A DNA stretch of 64,000 bases from Nitratireductor sp. XY-223 (GTDB lineage: Bacteria; Pseudomonadota; Alphaproteobacteria; Rhizobiales; Rhizobiaceae), in the NCBI RefSeq assembly GCF_004959855.1, contig NZ_SPNT01000005.1, positions 345,049 to 409,048 of the forward strand, given 5' to 3'. Shown here piece by piece: positions 50,573 to 60,402 of the stretch (within the stretch, counting starts at the first letter, position 1; the number at the start of each line of letters is the position of its first letter). The notes beneath the pieces are model-generated. The model saw nothing but the letters and a program-made list of their open reading frames with translations, was not told the origin of the DNA and did not search any database. The position numbers and the translations under genes are program-made.

Positions 50573-51821
50573 CGGCGGGATAGGGCCAGCTACCGTCGAG
50601 CGGCAGTTCCTCGACCTGCCAGTCGATGCCGACCTGCGGCATCGCGGCGAGGAACGGATCGGGATCGAGCTCCTCGACATGCACCATGGTCTGCGGGTTC
50701 CAGGTCCCGTCGGCGATCAGCCGCGCTGCTGTGACGACGGGCACACCGGTGGAATAGGAGATCGACTGGCTGCCGACCTCGCGGAAATTCGCCTCGTGAT
50801 CGCAATTCGACCAGATGAAGAAGCGCTTCTCGCGACCGTTCTTCCTGCCGCGCACGTCGACGCCGATGCAGATCTTGCCCGTGTAGCCTTCTGCCAGCGA
50901 GGCCGGGTCCGGCAGAAGCGCCTTGACCACACGGTTCGGCGCGACCTTGACCCCGTCCACCTCCACAGGAACCGACGAGGTCAGGCCAAGATAGTCCAAC
51001 ACATTGAAAACATTGAGGTAATGTTCGCCGAAACCCATCCAGAAAGTGATGCGCGGCGTGTCGGGAAAATTGACGGCCAGCGACTGCAGCTCGTCATGGC
51101 CCATCGAATAGACGCGGTGCGTTCCGACTTCCGGAAGCGTCACGTCCATCCAGTGGGAATGGCGCGGAATGGTCTTCCAGGCGCCGTCCTCCCAGGTGAC
51201 GACGTCCTCCTTGATCTCGCGCAGATTGATGTCGGCGTCGAAATTGGTGGCGAAATAGCGCCCGTGGCTGCCGGCATTGACGTCTATGATGTCGATGGCG
51301 TCGATCGTGTCCAGAAGGTGCTTGCGCGCATAGGCGCAGAAGATATTGACGACGCCCGGATCGAACCCCATGCCGAGAAAGGCGTTCACCTTCTTCTCAG
51401 CGAATTTCGGGCGGCGCGGCCACTCCACGTAGGAATACCAGGGCGGATCGATGTTCTCGATGAATTCGTCCTCGGCCAGCGCGGTATCGAGATAGCTGGC
51501 GCCCGTTTCCAGGCAGGCGTCGAGGATCGTCGCATTACAGTAGGACGAGGCGACGTTGAGCACGATCCTTGCGTCGAGGTCGCGGATCAGGGCAATCATC
51601 TCGCCCGGATCGCGGGCATCGACCGCGCGGACGGACAGGAAAGGCCCGTCGTCCTCGCCGCCCCAGCGCGCCTGGATGTCAGCCGCGATCCGCTCCAGCT
51701 TGTCGCGATTGCGCGCGGCGAGCGTGATCGTGCCGAAATCGTCCCGGAACTGCACCGCCTTGTTGGCGACAACCTGGCCGACGCCGCCGGCTCCGACGAT
51801 CAGAAGGTTGGGCTTTACCAT
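50565..51821 (-). CDS. Carboxynorspermidine/carboxyspermidine dehydrogenase (saccharopine dehydrogenase-like)
   Basis: This 418-residue NADPH enzyme reductively couples aspartate semialdehyde to putrescine (or diaminopropane) to make carboxyspermidine. The N-terminal dinucleotide fold is LLIVGAGGVGQVVANKA. AEDEFIENIDPPWYSYVEWPRR, GMGFDPGVVNIFCAYA and FWMGFGEHYLNVFNVL are typical of the CANSDH branch, not lysine-making saccharopine dehydrogenase. I prefer ATG 51821, 6 nt after GGGAG; ATG 51827 directly abuts that site. It overlaps the decarboxylase gene by 8 nt. Confidence 0.92.
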   Translation of the reverse strand: MVKPNLLIVGAGGVGQVVANKAVQFRDDFGTITLAARNRDKLERIAADIQARWGGEDDGPFLSVRAVDARDPGEMIALIRDLDARIVLNVASSYCNATILDACLETGASYLDTALAEDEFIENIDPPWYSYVEWPRRPKFAEKKVNAFLGMGFDPGVVNIFCAYARKHLLDTIDAIDIIDVNAGSHGRYFATNFDADINLREIKEDVVTWEDGAWKTIPRHSHWMDVTLPEVGTHRVYSMGHDELQSLAVNFPDTPRITFWMGFGEHYLNVFNVLDYLGLTSSVPVEVDGVKVAPNRVVKALLPDPASLAEGYTGKICIGVDVRGRKNGREKRFFIWSNCDHEANFREVGSQSISYSTGVPVVTAARLIADGTWNPQTMVHVEELDPDPFLAAMPQVGIDWQVEELPLDGSWPYPADA

Positions 51822-51855
51822 CAGCATCTCCCGTCAAAAGAGACAAACAAACGGA

Positions 51856-52557
51856 TCAGGGTTTTTCGGGAAGCTCCGAAATTCCGCCGTTGCGGCTGGA
51901 CCATTCAAGCGGTGCATTGAGGAAGGCTTCCACCTCGGTCAGGGTCTTTTCATCGAAATAGCCGTTCTTGCGCGACAGCGCCAGCACATCCCACCAGGTG
52001 GCAAGGTAGTGCAGCGTCATGCCGTTCGCCTTGAGGCGCTCGGGCGCGTCCTTGAAAATATCGTAGTAGAAAATAGCGAATGTGTGATCGATGGTGGCGC
52101 CCGCCTTGCGGATCGCCTCTGCGAACTTGATCTTGCTGCCGCCGTCGGTGGTCAGATCCTCGACCAGGATCACCCGGCTGCCTTCCGGCATCTCGCCCTC
52201 GATCTGCGCGTCGCGGCCGAATCCCTTCGGCTTCTTGCGGATATACTGCATCGGCAGGCCCATGCGCTCGGCGATCCAGGCGGCAAACGGGATCCCTGCA
52301 GTCTCGCCCCCGGCGACGCTGTCGAACTGCTCGAAGCCGGCCTCGCGCAGGATCGTGCCGACCGCGAAATCCATGATGGCGGAACGGACGCGCGGATGGG
52401 AAATCAGCTTGCGGCAATCGATATAGACCGGGCTGGCAAGCCCCGAGGTGAAGGTGTAGGGCTCATCGGAGCGGAAATGCACCGCCTTGATTTCGACCAG
52501 CATCTTGGCAACCAGCTCCGCGGTCAACGCTCTGTCCGGATATGTGTTTGAAAACAT
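51856..52557 (-). CDS. pyrE: Orotate phosphoribosyltransferase PyrE
   Basis: This 233-residue enzyme makes orotidine 5'-phosphate from orotate and PRPP. It has [27 protein letters not shown] at the N-terminus, [33 protein letters not shown], and the PRPP motif [17 protein letters not shown] 52557 follows GAGGAAA. A longer frame to 52725 runs through the end of pyrC and is rejected. It lies 37 nt downstream of pyrC, so the two form a pyrimidine pair. Confidence 0.96.
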   Translation of the reverse strand: MFSNTYPDRALTAELVAKMLVEIKAVHFRSDEPYTFTSGLASPVYIDCRKLISHPRVRSAIMDFAVGTILREAGFEQFDSVAGGETAGIPFAAWIAERMGLPMQYIRKKPKGFGRDAQIEGEMPEGSRVILVEDLTTDGGSKIKFAEAIRKAGATIDHTFAIFYYDIFKDAPERLKANGMTLHYLATWWDVLALSRKNGYFDEKTLTEVEAFLNAPLEWSSRNGGISELPEKP

Positions 52558-52594
52558 GTCTATTTCCTCGTTTGTCAGCCAGACCCCGGGGGCC

Positions 52595-53638
52595 TCAATC
52601 CTGTACAACATCCCAATGCAGCGGGAACATCGGATCAAACACCGTGACCGGTCCCAGCGCCGTCTCGATCTTTTCCGGATAGGCCACGGGCTCGGCACGG
52701 CGCACCAGGCGGGTCGTTTCTTCATTTGCCGGCAAACCGTAAAAGGCGGGCCCGTTCAGCGAGGCGAATGCCTCCAGCCTGTCGAGTGCGCCCTCCTCCT
52801 CGAACACATGCGCCAGGCACGACAGCGTGTTGATTGCCGAAAATACGCCGGCACAGCCACAGGCGCTTTCCTTCGCCGGATCAAGATGCGGCGCGGAATC
52901 GGTTCCGAGAAAAAACCGCCGGTTTCCCGAGGTGGCGGCCCGGCGCAGCGCCAGGCGGTGGCTTTCGCGCTTGGCCACCGGCAGGCAGTAGTAATGCGGC
53001 CGTATGCCGCCGGCCAGGATGGCGTTCCGGTTGATGATCAGGTGGTGCGTCGTGATCGTCCCGCCGATGCCGTCCGGCCCGTTCTCGACATAGTCCACGC
53101 CGTCGCTGGTGGTGATATGTTCCATGACGATCCTGAGGCCCGGGAACTTCCGACGGACCGGCTCCAGAACACGCTCGATGAAAACCGCCTCGCGGTCGAA
53201 GATGTCGACATCGGCGTCGGTGACCTCGCCATGCACGCAAAGCGGCACGCCGGCCTCGGCCATGCGCTCGAAGACCGGGTAGACCGTTTCGATATTGCGC
53301 ACACCGCTATGGGAATTGGTGGTCGCGCCGGCCGGATAGAGCTTGACGGCGGCAATTGCGCCGCTTTGGTATCCGGCGACCACGTCGCCGGCGTCCGTGT
53401 CCTCGGTCAGGTACAGCGTCATCAGCGGCGTGAAGTCATCGCCTTCAGGCAGCGCCCTTTCAATCCGCGCCCGGTAGTCCGCCGCCATGGCGGTCGTCGC
53501 GACATGCGGCACGAGGTTGGGCATGATGATCGCGCGGCCAAAATGCCTGCTGGTGTAAGGCAGCACCGCCTCCAGCATCTCGCCGTCGCGCAGATGCAGA
53601 TGCCAGTCGTCCGGGCGGCGTATCGTAAGTTCCTGCAT
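52595..53638 (-). CDS. pyrC: Dihydroorotase PyrC (class II)
   Basis: This 347-residue zinc enzyme closes carbamoyl aspartate to dihydroorotate. The metal-binding HLHLRDG (residues 14-20) near the N-terminus, [19 protein letters not shown] with the carbamylated lysine, [17 protein letters not shown], and FLGTDSAPH with the catalytic Asp are all present. The length matches E. coli-type PyrC. ATG 53638 is preferred over an upstream TTG at 53668. It is the first gene of pyrC-pyrE. Confidence 0.96.
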   Translation of the reverse strand: MQELTIRRPDDWHLHLRDGEMLEAVLPYTSRHFGRAIIMPNLVPHVATTAMAADYRARIERALPEGDDFTPLMTLYLTEDTDAGDVVAGYQSGAIAAVKLYPAGATTNSHSGVRNIETVYPVFERMAEAGVPLCVHGEVTDADVDIFDREAVFIERVLEPVRRKFPGLRIVMEHITTSDGVDYVENGPDGIGGTITTHHLIINRNAILAGGIRPHYYCLPVAKRESHRLALRRAATSGNRRFFLGTDSAPHLDPAKESACGCAGVFSAINTLSCLAHVFEEEGALDRLEAFASLNGPAFYGLPANEETTRLVRRAEPVAYPEKIETALGPVTVFDPMFPLHWDVVQD

Positions 53639-53884
53639 GGCTGTCCGTCTCGTCGCGGCGCGGATCAATCGGGCACACCGCGCTTCTGAAATTTTCCGGC
53701 TTCCATACAGTCAAATTGCGACGAGAACCAGAGTAGGCGGTTCGGTTTGCCGATGTTTACCGCAATTTTCTGGTCCCTCGACCCGCCGGCAAGGTTCGCA
53801 ATTTTGCTGTTCTCGCAGCCGCACAGCTTCTATGATCCGCGCTGCTGCAACATGACTTACGAGATCAAGGGAAAGCCGAACAAC

Positions 53885-54922
53885 ATGAATGTGGATCTTC
53901 TGCGCCGCCTTTGCGAGACACCGGGCGTTCCGGGCCACGAATACCGTGTCCGGGAGCTCATAGAAGCGGAGGTCAAGCCGCTGTTCGACGACATTGCCGT
54001 CGATCCGATGGGTTCGCTCATCTGCCGGCGCGAGCCGCGCAAGAAGGTCAAGCAACCCCGTAAAGTCATGCTGCTTTGCCACATGGACGAGATCGGTTTC
54101 CTCGTCTCGCACATCACCGACAAGGGATTCATCTATGTCCACCCGGTCGGCGGTTTCGATGCCCGCAATCTGTTCTCCCGCCGCGTCGTTGTCACGACCG
54201 ACGGCGGCGACCTGAAGGGCGTGATGAATCCGGGCGGGCGGCCGATCCATATCGCAACGCCCGAGGAACGCAAGAAAGTGCCTGAGGTCAGCGAGTTCGT
54301 CATCGATCTCGGCCTCGGCGAAAAAACCCGCGACCATGTCAAGGTCGGCGACATGGTGACCATGGATGAACCGCTGATCGAGATCGGCGACAAGATCGTC
54401 TCCAAAGCCCTCGACAACCGGGTCGCCTGCTGGCTCGGGATCGAGGCGATCCGCGCCCTCGGCAAGGTCAAGCACGGCTGCGAGATCCATGTCGCCTTCA
54501 CCTGCCAGGAAGAGGTCGGCCTGCGCGGCGCGCGCACCGCGTCCTTCGCCGTCAAGCCGGATATCGGAATCGGCATCGACACGACCCTTGCCTGCGACAC
54601 ACCCGGCGTTCCCGAGCAGGACCGCACGACACAGCAGGGCAAGGGCTTCGGCCTGCATGTCAAGGATTCCAGCTTTATCGCCGACCGCCAACTCGTGAAC
54701 GAGATCGAGGCCATCGCCGTCAAGCAGAAGATACCCTATCAGCGCACCATGCTGAGGGCGGGCGGTCAGGACGGGGCTGCGGCACAGCAGGCCGCGGCGG
54801 GCGCCCGGGCGGTCGGTATCGTCGTCGGCACGCGCTATATCCATACGGTGACCGAGATGATCCACCGCAGCGACCTGGAGGCCGCCCGCGACATATTGGC
54901 CGCCTACCTAAAGCAAGCCTAG
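53885..54922 (+). CDS. M42-family aminopeptidase/endoglucanase-like metallopeptidase
   Basis: This is a 345-residue M42 metallopeptidase. MNVDLLRRLCETPGVPGHEYRVRELIEAEV is the usual opening. Metal ligands are seen in LLCHMDEIGFLV, DNRVACW, CQEEVGLRGART and GIDTTLACDTPG, with the last His in TRYIHTVTEMIHR. I prefer ATG 53885; frames from 53852 or 53747 would add 11 to 46 residues with no family match. It is transcribed with dddP 124 nt downstream. Confidence 0.88.
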   Translation: MNVDLLRRLCETPGVPGHEYRVRELIEAEVKPLFDDIAVDPMGSLICRREPRKKVKQPRKVMLLCHMDEIGFLVSHITDKGFIYVHPVGGFDARNLFSRRVVVTTDGGDLKGVMNPGGRPIHIATPEERKKVPEVSEFVIDLGLGEKTRDHVKVGDMVTMDEPLIEIGDKIVSKALDNRVACWLGIEAIRALGKVKHGCEIHVAFTCQEEVGLRGARTASFAVKPDIGIGIDTTLACDTPGVPEQDRTTQQGKGFGLHVKDSSFIADRQLVNEIEAIAVKQKIPYQRTMLRAGGQDGAAAQQAAAGARAVGIVVGTRYIHTVTEMIHRSDLEAARDILAAYLKQA

Positions 54923-55046
54923 GGCACGATTTTTCGCACTGCAGGAGGCGCAATCCGGATTTTTCAGGTCGCGCCTAAAGGCGCATGGAAGACGATTTTC
55001 GGTGACGTTCGCTCCAGTGACGGGCGACGGAACGGAGCCAACAAAA

Positions 55047-56378
55047 ATGAGCGTGTTTTCGGTTTCAAACCAGAAGATAGACCCCTCCCGGCGCCGGGCG
55101 AGCGGATTGAAGCCGGACGGCACGGCCGACGACAACGACCGCGTCGAGATCGGGCCAACCGCGCTTGCCTTTGCCGAATGGGAGGCCGCCGGGCTGACGC
55201 CGCCCAATCTGGAATGCATGCGCCAGTTCCGGCTCGACCGGCTGGTCGCCGAAATCCGCAAACGCGACTACGCGGGACTGCTTTGTTTCGACCCGCTCAA
55301 TATCCGCTACGCCACCGACACGACCAACATGCAACTGTGGACCGCGCACAACTTCGCGCGCGCCTGCTTCGTCTCCGCCGACGGCTACATCGTGCTTTGG
55401 GATTTCCACAATTGCGATCATCTTTCGGCGCATACCCCGCTGGTGCGCGAGGTGCGCCACGGCGCCAGCTTCTTCTATTTCGAGAGCGGCGAAAGGGTCG
55501 AGGAGCACGCGGCGAAATTCGCCGCCGAACTGGACGATCTCTTGCGCGTACACGGCGGCGCCAACCGGCGGCTTGCCGTCGACAAGATCGAGACCGCCGG
55601 CTACGCGGCCTTGCAAAAACTCGGAGTCGAGATCTTCGAAGGCCAGGAAGTCACCGAACTGGCGCGGGTCGTCAAGGGACCGGACGAGATCCTCGCCATG
55701 CGCTGCGCCATGCATTCCTGCCAGGCGGCTGTCGCCGAGATGCAGGCGCGGATGGAACCGGGCATCACCGAGAACGATGTCTGGGCCGAGCTGCATGCCG
55801 GCAATATCCGCCGCGGCGGCGAATGGATCGAGACCCGGCTGCTGGCCTCCGGGCCGCGCTGCAATCCGTGGTTCCAGGAATGCGGCCCGCGCGTCATTCA
55901 ACAGGGCGAGCTGCTTGCCTTCGACACCGACCTCATCGGCACCTACGGCATGTGCGTCGACTTCTCGCGCACCTGGATGGTCGGTGATTTCATGCCCACC
56001 AACGAACAGAAGGATCACTACCGGGTGGCGCATGAGCACATCACCGCCAACAGGGAGTTGATGGTGCCGGGCATGACGTTCGAGGAGATGACCCTCAAGG
56101 CCCACCGGCTGCCGGAACGCTTCCGCAACCAGCGCTACAGCTGCCTGGCGCACGGGGTCGGCCTTTGCGACGAATATCCGGCGATCCGGTATCCGGAAGA
56201 CTTCGAGGCCTGCGGCTACGGCGGCGCACTTGAGCCCGGCATGGTCATGACCGTCGAGGCCTATATCGGCGCCGACGGCGGTCAGGTCGGCGTCAAGCTT
56301 GAGGACCAGTTGCTGATTACCGAGACCGGCCACGAGAACCTGACAACCTACCCGTTCGAGGAGCGGCTGCTGGGGTAG
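55047..56378 (+). CDS. dddP: DddP-type DMSP lyase (M24 fold)
   Basis: This 443-residue M24-fold protein matches DddP, which cleaves DMSP to dimethyl sulfide and acrylate. The opening KIDPSRR, NDRVEIGPTALAFAEWEAAGL and LLCFDPLNIRYATDTTNMQLWTAHN is DddP-like, unlike aminopeptidase P. Metal ligands Asp293, Asp295, Asp305, His369, Glu404 and Glu419, and Tyr364 and Asp375 in the active site, fall at positions that correspond with a constant offset of 2 to the Ruegeria residues I remember. ATG 55047 follows a GGAG ribosome site. A choline-type or peptidase activity is less likely given this residue set. Confidence 0.85.
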   Translation: MSVFSVSNQKIDPSRRRASGLKPDGTADDNDRVEIGPTALAFAEWEAAGLTPPNLECMRQFRLDRLVAEIRKRDYAGLLCFDPLNIRYATDTTNMQLWTAHNFARACFVSADGYIVLWDFHNCDHLSAHTPLVREVRHGASFFYFESGERVEEHAAKFAAELDDLLRVHGGANRRLAVDKIETAGYAALQKLGVEIFEGQEVTELARVVKGPDEILAMRCAMHSCQAAVAEMQARMEPGITENDVWAELHAGNIRRGGEWIETRLLASGPRCNPWFQECGPRVIQQGELLAFDTDLIGTYGMCVDFSRTWMVGDFMPTNEQKDHYRVAHEHITANRELMVPGMTFEEMTLKAHRLPERFRNQRYSCLAHGVGLCDEYPAIRYPEDFEACGYGGALEPGMVMTVEAYIGADGGQVGVKLEDQLLITETGHENLTTYPFEERLLG

Positions 56379-56910
56379 CTTTTTGTTATCCTCACGCCGT
56401 TGTTTGCGCTCACGGCCGCACCGCCGCTGCGCGGCTGGCCTGCGCGGGCGCGCCGCAAAGGCGGCGACGGCCGGTCGGCCTTGCGAAGCGCCCTGCGCTT
56501 CGAACTCTTTCCTCTCGCTATCTCTCAGGGAAAATGAATCCGGTGCGAAGCACCGCAAGCGCGACTGCGCGTCGGGCCTAGTGGCCCGCCCTCGCGGAGC
56601 ATAGGCCCGAAGGGCCGCTCATGCGTGAGCGCTAACTTAATTTATGCGCTCACGGCCGCACCGCCGCTGCGCGGCTGGCCTGCGCGGGCGCGCCGCACGA
56701 GCGGCGACGGCCGGTCGGCCTTGCGAAGCGCCCTGCGCTTCGAACTCTTTCCTCTCGCTATCTCTCAGGGAAAAAAGAATCCGGTGCGAAGCACCGCAAG
56801 CGCGACTGCGCGACGCCGATCGTTCGGCGCCCCGTCCGGAGGTTAACGGCGAAGCCGCGCTCAACCGTGAGCACGACCAAAGAGCGGCGGTACGGCCGTG
56901 AGCGAAAAAA
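56379..56910. repeat. Intergenic repeat element: two ~166-bp units with flanking inverted ends (56406-56904)
   Basis: Two near-identical units lie 240 bp apart: 56406-56571 and 56646-56812. Differences are a few bases and a 1-nt indel. CGCTCACGGCCGCACCGCC at 56407-56425 is matched in inverted orientation at 56886-56904 (18 of 19). The element therefore has terminal inverted ends and an internal tandem copy, like a MITE or rhizobial intergenic palindromic repeat. Short open frames inside it look spurious. It separates dddP from the dipeptidase gene. Confidence 0.8.
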
Positions 56911-57966
56911 CTATTCTCCCCAGGTCTTTTCCAGAACCCGCAGCCAGTTGCCGTGGCACAGTTTCGCCAACAGCGCGTCATCATAACCATGGCCGCGCAT
57001 GGCCTCGACAAGGTCCGGCAGGCCGGCGGCGTTCCTGATCGCCTTCGGCACCACCGCGCCGTCGAAATCGGAACCGAAGCCAACCCGGTCCTCGCCGAGA
57101 ATTGCGATCAGGTGATCGAAATGGCGCAGCATCTGTTCGAGCGGAACGTCGGATAACATCCTGCCGTCCTCGCGCAGGAAGGCGGCGGCGAAATTGACGC
57201 CGACCATGCCGTCGCTCTCGGCAATCGCCGCAAGCTGCTTGTCGGTGAGGTTGCGCACATGCGGGCAAAGGGCATGGGCATTCGAGTGGGTGGCGACCAG
57301 CGGCGCATCACTGAGGCGCGCGACGTCCCAGAAACCTTTTTCGGTGATGTGCGACAGGTCGATCAGGACGCGCAGCGCATTGCAGCGGCGCACCAGCTTC
57401 GCACCGTGCTCGGTCAGCCCCGGCCCGGTATCCGGTGATCCCGGAAAGCGGAACGGCACACCTGCGCCGAAAATCGTCGGCCGGCTCCAGACCGGACCGA
57501 GGGAGCGCAGGCCGGCGCGGTAAAAGACGTCGAGCGCGTGAAGATCGGCGTCGATGGCTTCGGCGCCTTCCATGTGCATGAGGGCTGCGATCGTCCCGGT
57601 TTCGAGGCAAGCAGCGATGTCGGCGGCACTCAGGCAGATCTTCAATGCGCCCAGTTCCTCGAGGCGGACAAGGATCGCCACTTCCTCCATGGCGATCTGG
57701 ACAGCGTTCTTGACGCCGACCGGCTCCGGTAGGCCGATGTCGTATTTTTCCGCCTTCATCGCCTCGAAATCGTCGTCGAGCGTGTTCTCTGTCGGTATCC
57801 AGATGGCGAAAAACCCGCCGCCAAATCCGCCGGTCCGGGCCTTGGGCACGTCGATGTGGCCCTTGGTGCCGGTCAGGAACGCCTTCGCGGCGTCGACGCC
57901 GCCGGATTTCAGGGTGCGCGTCAGCACATCATTGTGGCCGTCAAAAACAAGCGTCGTTGGTATCAC
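56911..57966 (-). CDS. M19 membrane dipeptidase family protein
   Basis: This 351-residue zinc dipeptidase of the M19 family cleaves dipeptides, some with D-residues. The metal-binding FDGHNDVL at residues 8-15, the glutamate in LMHMEGAEAI, the His in LIDLSHITEKGFWDVA and ATHSNAHAL, and GFGSDFDGAVVP fit the family. No signal peptide is visible, so it acts in the cytoplasm. It ends right at the repeat element and lies downstream of the PEP mutase-family gene by 20 nt. Confidence 0.9.
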   Translation of the reverse strand: MIPTTLVFDGHNDVLTRTLKSGGVDAAKAFLTGTKGHIDVPKARTGGFGGGFFAIWIPTENTLDDDFEAMKAEKYDIGLPEPVGVKNAVQIAMEEVAILVRLEELGALKICLSAADIAACLETGTIAALMHMEGAEAIDADLHALDVFYRAGLRSLGPVWSRPTIFGAGVPFRFPGSPDTGPGLTEHGAKLVRRCNALRVLIDLSHITEKGFWDVARLSDAPLVATHSNAHALCPHVRNLTDKQLAAIAESDGMVGVNFAAAFLREDGRMLSDVPLEQMLRHFDHLIAILGEDRVGFGSDFDGAVVPKAIRNAAGLPDLVEAMRGHGYDDALLAKLCHGNWLRVLEKTWGE

Positions 57967-57986
57967 CGCATCTTTCCCGTTCGTTG

Positions 57987-58880
57987 TCAGTCTTTTGCTT
58001 GTGCGAGAGATTTGGCGAAATCAAGTTCGCGCTGCTCGGCTTCGCGCATCTGCGGCAGGCCGACGATCGCGGTGAATTCGTCGAATGTGACCATTCGGTC
58101 TCTTGCGTTGGCGCTGGTTCCATCTGCCTGGATCGAAGCGTAAAGGTCGATCAGCGCCTTCGTCATGGTGAAGATGGAACTCAGCCCCCACAGGCCGCAG
58201 GCGTACCCGATCTCCTGCAATTCGGACGCGTCGCGGTCGGGCGTCATGCCGAAATCGATCATGTTGGCCAGGTGAAGCCCGCCGAGATCGCCGATGATCC
58301 GCCGCATCTGCTCGACGCTGGTCGGGGCCTCGACGAAGAGCATGTCGGCGCCGGCCTCGCGATAGAGCCCGCCCCGCTCGATGGCCGCTTCAAGGCCCTC
58401 GACCGCCAGCGCATCGGTGCGCGCCACGACCACAAGATCGCCGTCGGTCCGCGCATCCGCCGCCGCCTTGACCTTGGCAATCATCTCCTCCACCGGCACG
58501 ACGGCCTTGCCGGGCGTATGACCGCAGCGTTTGGGAAAGACCTGATCCTCTATGAAAAAGCCGGCGACACCCGCGCGCTCCAGCTCGCGTGTCGTGCGGC
58601 GCACATTGGAGACATTGCCGAAACCGGTGTCCGCGTCGACAAAGAGCGGAATGTCGACCGCGCCTGTTACGCGTCGATAGTGTTCGGCAAGTTCCGCCAG
58701 CCCGAGTTGCGAGCTGTCCGGGGCGGCAAGCAGCGAGCCGGTAACCGGAAAGCCGCCCATGACGATCGCATCGAAGCCGGCCCGTTCGGCGAGTTTTGCC
58801 GAAAGCGCGTCATGCGCGCCGGGCATGACGAGGAATTCCGGCGCTTGCAGCAGCGCCCGCAGGCGCGTCGTCGGTCTCAT
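57987..58880 (-). CDS. Isocitrate lyase/PEP mutase-family protein
   Basis: This 297-residue barrel enzyme has the superfamily motifs FLVMPGAHDALSAKLAERAGFDAIVMGGF, LFVDADTGFGNVSNVRRTTRELE, and EDQVFPKRCGHTPGKAVV, whose cysteine is the lyase catalytic position. The cysteine in KRCGH fits 2-methylisocitrate lyase or oxaloacetate-decarboxylase relatives. The substrate is not determined. It is transcribed with the dipeptidase gene. Confidence 0.87.
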   Translation of the reverse strand: MRPTTRLRALLQAPEFLVMPGAHDALSAKLAERAGFDAIVMGGFPVTGSLLAAPDSSQLGLAELAEHYRRVTGAVDIPLFVDADTGFGNVSNVRRTTRELERAGVAGFFIEDQVFPKRCGHTPGKAVVPVEEMIAKVKAAADARTDGDLVVVARTDALAVEGLEAAIERGGLYREAGADMLFVEAPTSVEQMRRIIGDLGGLHLANMIDFGMTPDRDASELQEIGYACGLWGLSSIFTMTKALIDLYASIQADGTSANARDRMVTFDEFTAIVGLPQMREAEQRELDFAKSLAQAKD

Positions 58881-58973
58881 GGAACGGTTCCTCTCGGGTG
58901 GACTTTGGGTTGCCTCGCGCAGCTTCCACGTTCACGCCGCGCTTCGCAAGTGCGAGGACCAGCCAAAACGGTT

Positions 58974-60392
58974 TCAGCTCTCGGATTTCATTGACTGAAA
59001 AGCCGCCAGGGCGCGTTCCCGCGAGGCCTTGAGATCGACGATTGGTGCGGGATATGTCTCGCCCAGCCGAATGCCGGACTGCTGCAGCGCAGTTTCGGGC
59101 GCCTCCCAGGGATTGAACAGGAACTTGTCCGGCAGTGCGGCCAGTTCCGGCACGAAGCGGCGCGTGTAGGATCCGTCCGGGTCGAATTTCCGGCCCTGTG
59201 TCACCGGGTTGAAGATGCGGAAATAGGGTGCGGCATCAGCGCCGCATCCGGCGATCCACTGCCACCCGGCGCTGTTGTTGGCGAGGTCGGCGTCGACCAG
59301 GCAATCGTAAAACCAGCGCTCGCCGTAGCGCCAGTGCTGCAGCAGGTTCTTGACCAGGAACGAGCCGACGATCATGCGCAGGCGGTTGTGCATATAGCCG
59401 GTCTGCCACAATTCGCGCATGCCGGCGTCGACAATCGGAATGCCGGTTCGTCCGTGTCGCCAGGCATCCAGCGCCGCCGCATCTTCCTGCCATGGAAAGG
59501 CAGAGAAGGACGGCTGCAGGTTTTCTTCCGGCAGGTCCGGGAAATGGTAGAGAAGCGAATGGGAAAACTCCCGCCAGCCCAGTTCGTAACGAAAATGGTC
59601 CCGGTCCGGATCGGCCGGCCCGGCGGACACCGCGTGCCAGACCTGATGCGGCGATATCTCGCCGAAATGCAAATGCGGAGAAAGGCGCGAGACGTTGCCC
59701 CGCGCGGGGAAATCGCGGCCTTCCCTGTAGCCCGCAAGCCCGTCGTCGAGAAACCGCTCGAGCTGTGCCCGCGCGCCCGCCTCGCCTACCTGCCAATGTG
59801 CGCCGAGCTTCTTGTCCCAGCGTATTTCGGGGAGAAGCCGCAGATCATCGAGCGTCAGCGCGTCCGGGTCAGTGACCGTTTCCAATCTCTTCGGCGGCGC
59901 GACCGGCGGGCGCGGCGGCGGCGCCTGCAGGCAGCCTTTGCGGAAGAACGGCGTGAATACCCGATAGGGTGTGCCGTCCGCCTTGAGCACCTGCCAGGGC
60001 TCCCAAAGCAGCGATCCGTTTTCGCTGTGGACCGGAATGCCTTTCTCGGTCAGCATCGTTTTGATCGCGCTGTCGCGTTTGATACGCCAGGGCTCGTAGC
60101 AACGGTTCCAGTAAACACCGCTGGTATCGTGGCGCTCCCGAAGATCGGCAATGATCTCGTCGGCGCGTCCGCGATAGAGCTGCAGGCCGCCGCCGAGCGC
60201 CGCATCGAGGCCGGCAAGCGAATGGTGTAACCACCAGCGAGCCGCCCCACCGATCCTGTGCCGGCCAGCCGTCTCATCGTCAAGGATGTATATGGGCAGG
60301 ATCCGCCCGGCCGTGGCGGCGAGGGAAAGCGCAGGGTTGTCATGAAGGCGCAGATCCTGGCGGAACCAGACGATGGCGGTTTGCGATGTCAT
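58974..60392 (-). CDS. phrB: Deoxyribodipyrimidine photolyase
   Basis: This 472-residue flavoprotein repairs UV-induced cyclobutane pyrimidine dimers with light. The N-terminal TAIVWFRQDLRLHDNPALSLAA binds the antenna cofactor. The FAD-binding half has GRTGIPIVDAGMRELWQTGYMHNRLRMIVGSFLVKNLLQHWRYGERWFYDCLVDADLANNSAGWQW, typical of class I CPD photolyases. ATG 60392 was chosen; the upstream frame to 60434 includes part of the SDR gene end. It lies 10 nt downstream of the SDR gene. Confidence 0.96.
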   Translation of the reverse strand: MTSQTAIVWFRQDLRLHDNPALSLAATAGRILPIYILDDETAGRHRIGGAARWWLHHSLAGLDAALGGGLQLYRGRADEIIADLRERHDTSGVYWNRCYEPWRIKRDSAIKTMLTEKGIPVHSENGSLLWEPWQVLKADGTPYRVFTPFFRKGCLQAPPPRPPVAPPKRLETVTDPDALTLDDLRLLPEIRWDKKLGAHWQVGEAGARAQLERFLDDGLAGYREGRDFPARGNVSRLSPHLHFGEISPHQVWHAVSAGPADPDRDHFRYELGWREFSHSLLYHFPDLPEENLQPSFSAFPWQEDAAALDAWRHGRTGIPIVDAGMRELWQTGYMHNRLRMIVGSFLVKNLLQHWRYGERWFYDCLVDADLANNSAGWQWIAGCGADAAPYFRIFNPVTQGRKFDPDGSYTRRFVPELAALPDKFLFNPWEAPETALQQSGIRLGETYPAPIVDLKASRERALAAFQSMKSES

Positions 60393-60402
60393 TGCCGCTC
60401 CA

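Noticed and set aside
54971..54984. GCGCC-TAAA-GGCGC hairpin between the M42 peptidase and dddP as a terminator
   Set aside because: The stem is only 5 bp and has no U-run, so termination is not supported.
55047..56378. Calling this gene Xaa-Pro aminopeptidase
   Set aside because: Although the fold is M24, the N-terminal sequence and active-site set match DddP more closely than prolidases or aminopeptidase P.
56644..56901. Short open frames inside the repeat element
   Set aside because: They repeat with the element on both strands, have low-complexity Arg/Ala-rich sequence and no start signals.
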